DNA of 64,000 bases from Naumovozyma dairenensis CBS 421 (Eukaryota > Ascomycota > Saccharomycetes > Saccharomycetales > Saccharomycetaceae). This document shows positions 10,794 to 20,188 of the stretch, one piece after another; position 1 is the first letter of the stretch; every line of letters begins with the position of its first letter. Made by a program: the position numbers and the translations under genes. The notes beneath the pieces are model-generated. The model was given only the letters and a program-made list of their open reading frames with translations. It searched no databases and had not been told where the DNA came from. The DNA is taken from NCBI RefSeq assembly GCF_000227115.2, contig NC_016485.2, positions 534,025 through 598,024 of the forward strand, read 5' to 3'.

Positions 10794-13034
10794 ATGCCAG
10801 GCTTAGAGCTATATGATGCCAAAGTAACAATAAACCATTGGCAACTACGTGATTGTGTCAAACCATGCTCTACTAATCCGAATAAACTATACTATATCTT
10901 CGATCATTCAATAAGATCCTTGGACACTGCTATGAGTAACGATGTGCTTCTTAAAAAGCAACACTATAATTATCACTATCCTTCATCTTCAAGGAAATAT
11001 GACAAGAAAACATCATCATTACTACGAAAAAATAATGGTTCTGTCGCTCCTTCCAAAAAATTGGTTGAGTTTAATTTCAAACCAAGATGTTTTACTGAAC
11101 TTAATGGGTTGACTGTTTGTGGTGGTCTAATTGGATCTGATGATAGAGGTTTCCCAACAAATTGGAACCGTTTATCGGCACATAATGGTGATAATGATAG
11201 TGTCGACCCCACAACAACTACTCGTCCTTACTTGTCTTCACCAGCAGACCCTATCAAATTAGCATCTCATGGTGCTTTAGCTGATAGCACAAATTATAGT
11301 AACCCAAACATATGGAAAGGTATAATTAACGTTTATAACGAACATACAGGGAAAGCAAAAAGTCTAATATTAGGTCAATTCATTAACAATTGTGTCACTT
11401 TGTTTAACACTTCAAACAATAATTACGATTTATATACCTGTAATAATGATGGTCACCTATATCAATGTACTATCAATAATCGTGGTGTGGAATTAATTAG
11501 AAGATACTCAGATTTGAAATTCCCATTGAATAATGCAAGTATGTCTCATGATGGTCAAACCATGGTGGTCTCGGGAGATTCAAACAAATTTGCATTGTAT
11601 CAAAAGGATCAACTAAATAATAAATTCAGTCTTAATGGTAAAGCAGCATTATCATCGGGCAACGCTTTAAGTAATTGGGGAAATCAAGAAATTGTAAATC
11701 GAATGCCGAGATATGAAAATGTTAATGACACTACTTTGGATAATATGAATGATACTACTACCGTTAACAACAACAACACGACCAATAATATCTTTGATGC
11801 CCCATCAGGCGATCATGGATTTTATAATTGCTTTTCTGAAAACGATATGAAATTTGCAACTCTATTCCAAAACGGGATTTGTTTAATTTATGATGCCAGA
11901 TATACTAATTCTCCTTTGGCAACTATTAAATCAACAAGACCAAATTCTCATACGGGTGCGTTTAGAGTTTGTAGGTTTAGCTATGGATTAGATGACTTAT
12001 TATTCATTTCCGAACATCAAGGAAGGGTTCATGTCGTTGATACAAGAAATTTTGAAAATCATCAAGTAATCGTTATACCTGATAAATTAAATATGGACGA
12101 TGACTTAAATACAAATACAACTCCAACACTAAGTAGTAATTTCCTTAATGGGGACCCCGTTAGTCTTAACCAATATCTTCAAATACCATCTGGGTCAGTG
12201 AATAGGCATGATCTTCTTTCTAACAATGTATCCTCCATATCAAATGCTTCGAGACATTGCTATGATCGTTCAACTCGTAATTCCACTTCAGAAAATGAAC
12301 CATGGATTACACCTGCTGGTTCTGTTCCATTGGAATGTTTAGAACCGCAGATTTTCCCCTTCCCAAAGATAATTGATAAGTTTTCAAATCATGAATTGAA
12401 TCAAATCGATTATAACACTATATCATCACGTTTAGTTGACTCAAATAATAATAATTTTATTGGCGGAGGTACTTCCCAAATGAATCATGACAACGAAATG
12501 GATTTCCAACCCAGAGCAAGAAGACGTTCATCATTCCGAATTAGAAGAGTGTCAACATCATCAAATAGGTCAGAGGAATCGGAAGATATTGATCCAGTAA
12601 TATCACAACATCGTCGTCGTCACTTTAACCGTCAACAATATCTAAATGCATTAAATTCTCAAGTTGTTGTAGATGAAGATGAAGACCAAGATGGAGAAGA
12701 TAATTCTATGAATACTACACGGCACACAAGGCACAACGTAACAGGATTATTGGATGATGATGATGAGGAAACTAATAATTATGCGGTTTTTGATAATGAT
12801 GATCTTTATGACGCATATAATGATATCAATAGTACAAATATACCAAGGACAAGAAATAATGTCATTTTGAATTATTCCAATAATGATTATACTGAAGAAA
12901 ATAATATATCGGGTATTGATTGGGTACAAGACAATAGTGGTAGTTCCTTAGTCATTGGGACTGATTATGGTATAATGAAATGGAATATTAATTCTTGGGC
13001 AAGAAGAAGTTTCTCCAGTTATGAATTTTGTTAA
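10794..13034 (+). CDS. GID11: Gid11-like WD40 protein (YLR149C orthologue)
   Basis: By synteny (between PCD1/STB3 and PEP3) and size (746 residues from this ATG, against about 730), this is YLR149C. In S. cerevisiae that gene encodes Gid11, a substrate receptor of the GID ubiquitin ligase for proteins with N-terminal threonine. The sequence has weak WD40-like blades, a DUF2415-like DDLLFISEHQGRVHVVDTRNF segment (about residues 399-420), and a last blade with WVQDNSGSSLVIGTDYGIMKWNI. Acidic, Asn-rich inserts interrupt the propeller near the C terminus. The ATG at 10794 is the first in frame; the open frame reaches back to 10752 without an ATG. A single-base slip near 10755 would link it to the ATG at 10741, so the N terminus is uncertain. 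Confidence 0.78.
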   Translation: MPGLELYDAKVTINHWQLRDCVKPCSTNPNKLYYIFDHSIRSLDTAMSNDVLLKKQHYNYHYPSSSRKYDKKTSSLLRKNNGSVAPSKKLVEFNFKPRCFTELNGLTVCGGLIGSDDRGFPTNWNRLSAHNGDNDSVDPTTTTRPYLSSPADPIKLASHGALADSTNYSNPNIWKGIINVYNEHTGKAKSLILGQFINNCVTLFNTSNNNYDLYTCNNDGHLYQCTINNRGVELIRRYSDLKFPLNNASMSHDGQTMVVSGDSNKFALYQKDQLNNKFSLNGKAALSSGNALSNWGNQEIVNRMPRYENVNDTTLDNMNDTTTVNNNNTTNNIFDAPSGDHGFYNCFSENDMKFATLFQNGICLIYDARYTNSPLATIKSTRPNSHTGAFRVCRFSYGLDDLLFISEHQGRVHVVDTRNFENHQVIVIPDKLNMDDDLNTNTTPTLSSNFLNGDPVSLNQYLQIPSGSVNRHDLLSNNVSSISNASRHCYDRSTRNSTSENEPWITPAGSVPLECLEPQIFPFPKIIDKFSNHELNQIDYNTISSRLVDSNNNNFIGGGTSQMNHDNEMDFQPRARRRSSFRIRRVSTSSNRSEESEDIDPVISQHRRRHFNRQQYLNALNSQVVVDEDEDQDGEDNSMNTTRHTRHNVTGLLDDDDEETNNYAVFDNDDLYDAYNDINSTNIPRTRNNVILNYSNNDYTEENNISGIDWVQDNSGSSLVIGTDYGIMKWNINSWARRSFSSYEFC

Positions 13035-13223
13035 GGGAAAAAAACTTGCAGCGACAACTTCTCCATGGTACCAATATATTTTCCTCTGGGAAAATCGAAA
13101 AATCTCTTTTTCTATTAATTATCTTGGCAAATGGTTTTCTACATATATATATAATATAATATATTCTTTAACGGTATTTAAATATAACTTTATTTGATCT
13201 TATTTCATATATGCTTTCGTTAT

Positions 13224-16200
13224 TTATAAATCCCATTTAATCATATCAGATTTATTGTTGAAGATTGATTCATCAAGTTTATTGATAGTAATATCACTGC
13301 AAAGGCAACATTTTGTTGTAATTAATGATTCTAATTCCTTAAAATTAACTGATTTTCTATCCTTTGATAATTTTTTTGAAACTTACCAATCTTATCCTTT
13401 AAATAATAATCATTAGAGTTTAAAATTTCCTTAATTAAACAATCTGTATGAAAACAATGGTCACAAGGGAAAACAAGAAATTTCCTTGATTGTAAAAATT
13501 TATGACATGAATTACATGATTTACCTGGTTCTAAAATTTGATACCTTTTCTCAAAATTCTTAATTTCTTCTTTAATATTTTTCTTTAAGATTAATGATTT
13601 TTTAATAGCAGAAGATGTTTGGATCATAGATTGACTATGAACTTCTAAACTTTTAATTAATTCATCTTTTAAATTAGCAATTGTGGTAAATTCGTTGAAA
13701 AATGGTAAAAGATCTTTAATTTCTAATAAGTTGTTGGAATCGTTTATAATTGACCTTATTGTAGATTTCAAATCAATTGCTCTCTCGTTATCATTATTAT
13801 CAGTGGTAGAAGTAAATAGTAGATTTTTGGCAATTTCTAACCATAATTTTTTCCTTAATTTAAGGTTTTCATCAAGTGATGGGTCATTGGCAATTATTTT
13901 GGCTAAATTGATCAAATTATTTTGAAGTGCTAAATTGATAGAATCTTCATATAAATGTAATTGACTATAAAGGAAAATGGAAACTTTTATTCTTTTGAAT
14001 TTTAAACTCAATCTTAATATAAAATCTTGATCATATTTATCATGATATTTTGTTAAGAAATTTATTATTGATTGTTCATAAGTTTCCATTTGTTCTGATC
14101 TTTCTGAGGAGACTAATGGAATGGATCCATCTTTAACTATCAACATGTATAATACTGTATTGTATATTATAGGCACATTTAAATTATAAGTTTGTTCAAT
14201 GTACCATTTCAAATAAAATAATCCATAATTTTGTAGTTCCTCTGCGGTTGAGATTGATTGTTTCTGGAAGTTCGTATAATAGTTTAATATTGATGGAATT
14301 AATTCGGTAGCATCAATATTATCAATTTTCATCCATGAATTTATTGTAGATTCCGGGGAATTTATTAATAGAACATTTGAATATTTATAAACTAAATTAG
14401 GATCATTAAATTTCACTAGGATTTTTAAAGATTCGTACCAATTTTCTTGTGTAATCCAATAATCTAAAACATCATGATAATCCTCTATTAGATTAGCAAA
14501 ATATAATAATTCATTTTTCCTATTTTGGTTAGAAATGATTTGGTATATTGTTTCTTTATCTAAATGATGTAGATTTTTTGATAAAAATGTTTGCAATTCT
14601 TTTGATGTCTTGAATTTTGTTTCATTAAGGTTTGTTATATCATCTTGAATTTTTGATTGACTTATTTTTTCTTCAATATGATTTAATTCTTTCATAAATA
14701 ACCAAATTATCCAACTTGAAATCAAGATTCCTTGTACTTTATTATTTATATGATTTAATTTGGTGGTTAAGAAGATTTGTAGATTTTTCGTCGATGAAAT
14801 TTCATTTCCGTTGGAATCATCGTTATTTGTGAAATTATCTTTCAATTGGAAAAATTTCAAGGCTAAGGATGTAATGGAACTTGATGATGTTAAACCAAAA
14901 CATCTAGCTGCTTCAGCATACAGGTTTTCATCCATACCATCATGAGCCGTTAATAATAGGTGCTCTCCCTTGTATAAGAGTATGGAATCAATTTGGAATT
15001 GATTTAATGAATCCTTTAAACTCAAGGCAACATCAAATTTCTTTTGATCACATAATAATTTCCAAATGGCGTTTGATTCTTTATTTAGTATTATTTCATA
15101 TATGTTTGTGTTGGAAAAGCACCAAAATGTGGGTAATGATTGAGAATAATCAGCTGCAAGGCCCAATAATTTCCCACTACTTGTATCTTTATTATCCCAT
15201 ATTGATTCTTCGAATACGATAGAGTTATCTAGTTGATTTATTATTGTAATGGTAAACCCTCTTATAATGATAATATGGAATTTGGTCATGATTACATCTT
15301 TAATCTTATATTTAGAATCTGAAAGTTCAATATTCAACAAAATTTTAGCATCTTTCAAGATAGTGGGTTTGGTATCTTCAATTGGTTGATTAACCTTTGC
15401 CTTTGTTGACGGTTCTAAATCACCAAATACTATACCCGTACTTGTAACCCATGCAAATAAAGAACCATAACTAGAAAATTTTGGAGTAAAATGCATAATT
15501 TTATTGTCATGATGGTCATCATCAGCAATCAAATTATCATCAAAATTCTCCATTTCATCAGGAGATTTAAACTTTTCTTTGAAAAACGTTTCCATATCAT
15601 GTTGATTCATAAATTTCACATTTTTCCATATCTTGATAGTTCCTTGATTACCAGATGCAATGAGTAATTTTTCATTATGATACAGTATCCCATCGATTGA
15701 TGATGAAGAATCTTGGATTAATTGAGTCACTTTAGGTTGTTTTGAACCTGTTAATAATAAAGTTTGAGAAGAATCTATCCGAAGGATTGTACCATCTGTG
15801 GAACCACAAATGATTGTATCATTATTAATCCATTCAATTGCCCTTATGTCATAATTTTTCTTTTTCGACAACTTTTTAATTGGTATTATGCTATTTATTT
15901 TATTAATGTTGGTATTTGGTTCTTGTTGATGATTTAATTGTAATATGTAATAATTTGCGAAATTTGTCTTTATGAAAAGTTTATCAGCGTTTGGAGATAA
16001 TGAGATGGTTAATAATTTCTCGTTAACGTTCAGATTATTATCATTATTTGTTATTAATAATGGTATTTGGAAATGAACTACATTTGAAGGTGTTTCTAAA
16101 TTGATTAAATATATTTTACCTGATTTTAAGGCGAAGCATAGATTATTTGATTTTACTTGTAAAGCAGTGATATTTTTTGATAATTCCTTGATAAAGTCTA

Positions 16201-16228
16201 ATTGAACGTTCTCTATATCCACATTCAT
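13224..16228 (-). CDS. PEP3: Vacuolar sorting protein Vps18/Pep3, 3' end frameshifted
   Basis: Subunit of the CORVET and HOPS tethering complexes at endosome and vacuole. The ATG at 16228 opens a 965-codon frame ending at 13331, with an N-terminal beta-propeller region, an alpha-solenoid, and the first half of the C-terminal RING (CNSCHKF, CDHCFHTDC). The second zinc pair is missing from that frame. The frame reached by a one-base change in the T7 run at 13371-13377 continues with KELESLITTKCCLCSD and a stop at 13224-13226. That closely resembles the S. cerevisiae Pep3 end, which supplies CGLCSD. The family length is 918 aa. The break is probably a homopolymer sequencing error; a genuine truncation would remove half of the RING. 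Divergent from SMD3. Confidence 0.93.
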
Positions 16229-16498
16229 CTTCGTATATATGATGATCCTCTCAAATTAAGTTTTTTTTTCTTTGCTGTTTTGCTGCCTCCTTTGTAGAAA
16301 CTACCCTTTTCTTTATAGTTTCAATAATTTTTCACTTTTCCCAATACATAAAAAGAATAAATAACGTTTAACTACGTAGAACAATCAGATAGATAACTAG
16401 ATAGATTCATAAAGAAAGAAAAGTAAAGTGAAGATAGATACTACAGAAAGGTAGAGAGCAGAAAGAGCGAGAAATATATACTTTGTTTTAAAAAGAAA

Positions 16499-16802
16499 AT
16501 GAGTAGTATACCAGTGAAGTTATTGAATGAAGCTCAAGGACATATTGTTTCCGTGGAGTTAGCCACGGGAGAAACTTATAGAGGTAAACTTATAGAGAGT
16601 GAAGATAATATGAATATTCAATTACGAGATGTTATTGTTACAGGGACAGATAGTAAGATGACTAGGATGGATCATGTATTTGTAAGGGGAGTCTCATATT
16701 AGATTCTTTGTTGTACCAGATATGTTAAAGAATGCTCCTATGTTTAAGACAGGTCCTCATTCAAAACCTCCTCCACCAATACGTGGACCAAAAAGAAGAT
16801 AG
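16499..16802 (+). CDS. SMD3: Small nuclear ribonucleoprotein Sm D3, with a one-base frame break
   Basis: Core Sm protein of spliceosomal snRNPs, essential in S. cerevisiae (101 aa). The frame from the ATG at 16499 covers Sm1 (IPVKLLNEAQGHIVSVEL, TYRGKL) and most of Sm2 (DHVFVRG), but ends after 67 codons at 16702. Dropping one base at about 16691 gives SHIRFFVVPDMLKNAP and a basic tail PPPIRGPKRR ending at 16800-16802, which is the conserved remainder of SmD3. There is no GTATGT or TACTAAC to support an intron. A gene this essential is unlikely to be broken, so a sequencing or assembly error is the likeliest cause. Its order and strand relative to PEP3 match S. cerevisiae. Confidence 0.92.
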
Positions 16803-16904
16803 AAGGGGGGTTGTACTTAATGTTTGTATCATAGAGCTGTTGTTAATAGGCAGCATGACTTAGTAGAAATTTTATATAAAATGAATTTTAATTTTATATA
16901 TAGT

Positions 16905-17240
16905 CTAATTAATTTCTTCCCTACTAGAATTCATGGAGGCATGAGTTCTCTCGTTATCCATATCATCGTTAGTGATATTATTGTTAGTATTAAACATTAT
17001 ACTTTTCTCGTAGAGATCACAGAATTCATCTATATCTGTACGAACTTCTTTATTGACATCAGTCAATTTAGCGAAAAGGTCGTTTATTTGTGATTGTTGT
17101 TCCAGTGCTTGTGAAAGTAAATCATTCAACAATGCTGACGAGGTTACTTGTTTCTGGGTTTCTCTGTCATTATTTCTTCTTGGTTCTGTGTATCCGTCTG
17201 TAGTTGATGACGATGTATCTTCGTCTTTATAGGGATCCAT
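16905..17240 (-). CDS. Small coiled-coil protein at the YLR146W-A position
   Basis: A 111-residue acidic protein starting at the ATG at 17240. The central segment (LLNDLLSQALEQQSQINDLFAKL, then NKEVRTDIDEFCDLYEKS) has heptad-like spacing of a coiled coil; the ends are polar and low in complexity. I do not recognise a domain. Position and strand between SMD3 and SPE4 match S. cerevisiae YLR146W-A, a 62-residue protein of unknown function, so orthology is inferred from synteny only. Convergent with SMD3, about 100 bases apart. Confidence 0.6.
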   Translation of the reverse strand: MDPYKDEDTSSSTTDGYTEPRRNNDRETQKQVTSSALLNDLLSQALEQQSQINDLFAKLTDVNKEVRTDIDEFCDLYEKSIMFNTNNNITNDDMDNERTHASMNSSREEIN

Positions 17241-17677
17241 TGTTATATATCCACATGAGAGGATGTGTGTTTCAACGTTCCACAAACTATATCTATGTCT
17301 ATACTGAGAGACAAGGTATCAACAGAATTTAATTTAAAGGATTTAGAAATGGCGCAGGATTAAAGCAATTACTTACTAATATATGATATATGGTAATCGA
17401 GCATCATCACATCACATACAAATTTATGGAGTTCTCACTATAACTATGCTATAATGTTCACATATAATAATAATAATAATAACAATAAAGGTGTTGTTTT
17501 CTTTATAGCAATTGACTGCCCGAGAAGAAATTTGTGAAAAAATAATGAAAAGAGATGATGATGATGATGAAAAATTGCAATAAATGAATGAATGAATGGT
17601 AGAAGAAGATGGTTGTTGTATTAAGACGTTTTTAGTTTTGGTTTGGTTTGGTGCTTGGTAACAGAACATTTACAAAG
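17241..17677. other. Divergent promoter region, small gene / SPE4
   Basis: Contains (TAA)n, (GAT)n and (ATGA)n microsatellite tracts near 17465-17485, 17555-17575 and 17582-17600. No gene recognised. Confidence 0.5.
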
Positions 17678-18608
17678 ATGACTACAGCAACAACAGAACC
17701 ACCTGCTAAGACTACATTACCTCGTCATCCATTGATTAAAGATGGTTGGTTCAGAGAAATAAACGATAAATGTTTCCCTGGCCAAGCATTTGCCATTAAA
17801 GTAAGTGAAATCTTACATACATCTCAAAGTGACTTCCAAGATATATTAGTCTTCCAAAGTGAAAGTTATGGTGTGGTCTTGGTACTTGATGGGATTGTTC
17901 AATGTACAGAAAGAGATGAATTCGCATATCAAGAAATGATTTCTCATATCCCCATGTATCTTCATAAGAATCCAAAGAAAGTACTTGTCATTGGAGGAGG
18001 AGATGGTGGTGTACTAAGAGAAGTTGTAAAACATGATTGCATAAAAAGTGCAACGTTGGTGGAAATTGATAAAACTGTCATTGAATTATCGAAAAAATAT
18101 TTATTGGAAATGTCTACTGCATTCGATCATCCAAAGGTTAATGTGGAGTTATGTGATGGATTCAAATATTTAAAACAAGTGAGGGATTGGGAATATAATG
18201 ATAAATTTGATGTGATCATTACAGATAGTTCTGATCCTGAAGGTCCGGCTGAAGCTTTCTTCCAAAGAGAATATTTCCAATTATTACAAGGTGCATTAAA
18301 GGATGATGGTATTTTAATTGCTCAAGCTTCTGAAAATGTTTGGTTAGATTTGAAATACTTGACCAAATTAATTAAGACAGCTAAATCAGTATTCCCAAAT
18401 ACTAATTATTGTTATACAATGGTTCCAAGTTATACTTCAGGACAATTAGGCTTGATAGTTTGTAGTAAGCAATATGATTTGAATTTAACAATCCCAACTC
18501 GTTTACCAACAGAAAATGAACAAGGGTTATTAAGATATTATAATCCAGAAATACATTCAAGCTTCGTTTGTTCTTCCAACTTGGGCAAATTCAATGATTA
18601 ACAAATAA
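17678..18608 (+). CDS. SPE4: Spermine synthase, C terminus frameshifted
   Basis: Aminopropyltransferase that makes spermine from spermidine and decarboxylated S-adenosylmethionine. The start is the ATG at 17678; the upstream in-frame start-like codon is TTG. Family motifs are DGWFREINDKCFPGQAF, ERDEFAYQEMI, the nucleotide-binding VIGGGDGGVLREV and DVIITDSSDPEGPAEAFFQ. INDK, GIVQCTE and TMVPSYTSGQLGLIVCS favour Spe4 over Spe3. As written the frame ends at 18601 (307 aa) with FVCSSNLGKFND. A one-base shift near 18557 restores the conserved SFVLPTWA terminus, ending at 18606-18608, as in both Spe3 and Spe4. Synteny also supports SPE4. Confidence 0.93.
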
Positions 18609-18789
18609 TTATGAAAAAAAAAAATTTTTTCATTGTAATATATTATAGATTTTATTATGCATTTTATCATTTTTTAGCATTTATTACCAATGTTCATTAT
18701 AGCATCGGAAATTAAATTTTATGTGTACATTAAACAAAGCAAAACTAACTAAAAACATTATTTATTTTTATTATTACAGCAAGATCAAT

Positions 18790-19593
18790 CTATCCAAATA
18801 TGCTATCTATGGCAGATTTAGATTTAGATTTAGATTTCTTGTTTTTTTTCTTCTTGATTTTGTTATCTTTTTTCTTCTCTATTGTATGTTCAGTAGTAAT
18901 ATTCTCTTGAATTCTTATACCAGTAGAAATTTTCATTTCTATTACGTTATCATCCAATTGTTGTTCTATTATTGTATTCCTAACATTATGCATAGTATCA
19001 TCTATTGAAATTTCTTCACCTAGTTCTTCGCCTAGTTCTTCTTGGTTAATTGATTTCATTATAGCTTGGTTAGTTTCATTTACCAATATCTTGTTTATTG
19101 GAATATCTTTAATAATACAACCAACATGCTTAAAATTATTACGATTTAGTTCAAATAGTTCCAAATAAATAGAATAGATTCTACCTAACAATCCAACTAA
19201 TACTACCCCCAAGGTAACAAACTGTCCCAATGCAATGATTCCATTGAAATCATAATACATTTTCGATAAATAACGTTTTGAAAACATTGAATGAATCAAT
19301 CGATATAATCTAATAATAACTATTTTCTGCTTTTGTCTTTTACTCTTCGATGATGACGATGAAGTCATTTTTCCATTATACTCTGGCTGCTTATAATGAT
19401 ATTCTATCAATTCAATCACTTGAGCACAGTTTCTTTTTAACATATTAAACCTTTTCCACCATATTGATAATCTATGTTGATTTTTATTTCGATGATATAA
19501 TAAATGTAAAATCCTAAATTCCTGATGTAATTTTAAATATAAATCTTTATACCGTTGGTTGTAAGTATAATCGCTATCCAAAGACTGTTGCAT
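18790..19593 (-). CDS. RMP1: RNase MRP protein subunit Rmp1
   Basis: Rmp1 is a protein specific to RNase MRP, the RNP that processes pre-rRNA and some mRNAs in nucleolus and cytoplasm. The 267-residue product (S. cerevisiae 201) shares the N-terminal block LLYHRNKNQHRLSIWWKRF, the hydrophobic block FNGIIALGQFVTLG and the extreme C terminus KSAIDSIFG, preceded by a Lys-rich stretch. The extra length lies in a basic linker after residue 75 and in an acidic loop. Convergent with SPE4 and divergent from ACF2. Its promoter carries a run of PAC-core motifs. Confidence 0.93.
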   Translation of the reverse strand: MQQSLDSDYTYNQRYKDLYLKLHQEFRILHLLYHRNKNQHRLSIWWKRFNMLKRNCAQVIELIEYHYKQPEYNGKMTSSSSSKSKRQKQKIVIIRLYRLIHSMFSKRYLSKMYYDFNGIIALGQFVTLGVVLVGLLGRIYSIYLELFELNRNNFKHVGCIIKDIPINKILVNETNQAIMKSINQEELGEELGEEISIDDTMHNVRNTIIEQQLDDNVIEMKISTGIRIQENITTEHTIEKKKDNKIKKKKNKKSKSKSKSAIDSIFG

Positions 19594-20188
19594 TTATTTA
19601 TTTGAAATTTATCCTTTTTTCACCATTACAACTTTCTTGTATGATTGAAAGTCTTTTCATGCCCAAAATCCAACTCATCCTATCCCATCTTATCATATCT
19701 TATCTCATCTCATCTCATCTCATCTCATCTTTAAAAGGTTTCTCAAAGCTTATGTATGATCCATTAAAAAATTTCAATTTTCAATTTTTAATTCTGAGGG
19801 TTGGATATGTAGCCACTCGATACTTTCAGGGTTTAAAACCCTAATAAAACTTTGAAAAAATAATACCATTAGGGTCAAAAATACAGAACCCCCATTCTTT
19901 ATTTTTTAGGCCCTAATCATCAAAAAATGCCGAAAGTAAACAAACATGCAAGGGGAAATACTGCCATCCCCCATAAAACCGTCAAATTACGTATAGAAGT
20001 CTAAGCCTCCAGTTTTTTTTAAAGGTTTTCGACAATTATATAATAATAGCAATATAACAATGGACTCTATCAATACTCTTGTCAATATGGACAAATAAAT
20101 TGTTTCGGTGTCACCTCTCTTGTCCGCTACCTACCTCCAATGATATACTAAGCAAATTGCTCACTAAAAAGCAAACTTTTAAATTGCA
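19594..20188. other. RMP1/ACF2 divergent promoter region
   Basis: Carries the (CTCAT)5 tract at 19704-19728, an RRPE-like AAAAAATTTC near 19766-19775, and three CCCTAA cores at about 19839-19844, 19869-19874 (reverse) and 19911-19916, which resemble Tbf1 sites. No gene recognised. Confidence 0.55.
19704..19729 (-). promoter_or_regulatory. Tandem PAC-core (GATGAG) array upstream of RMP1
   Basis: (CTCAT)5 followed by C reads on the minus (RMP1) strand as five overlapping GATGAG cores, about 110-135 bases upstream of the RMP1 ATG. PAC is the Dot6/Tod6 element of ribosome-biogenesis promoters. Whether this array is functional or just a microsatellite is inference. Confidence 0.45.

Noticed and set aside
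16685..16712. Intron as an explanation for the SMD3 frame break (gtaagg ... ttag)
   Set aside because: No GTATGT donor and no TACTAAC branch site, and the residues of the shifted frame are needed without any gap.
16685..18608. Programmed +1 ribosomal frameshifting in SMD3 and SPE4
   Set aside because: Neither site matches the known yeast CTT AGG C or similar slippery sequences; several unrelated genes here show the same kind of break, which points to sequence errors.
18611..18633. A-run/T-run palindrome after SPE4 as a bacterial-type terminator
   Set aside because: This is a eukaryotic Pol II gene; the tract is ordinary AT-rich 3' flank.
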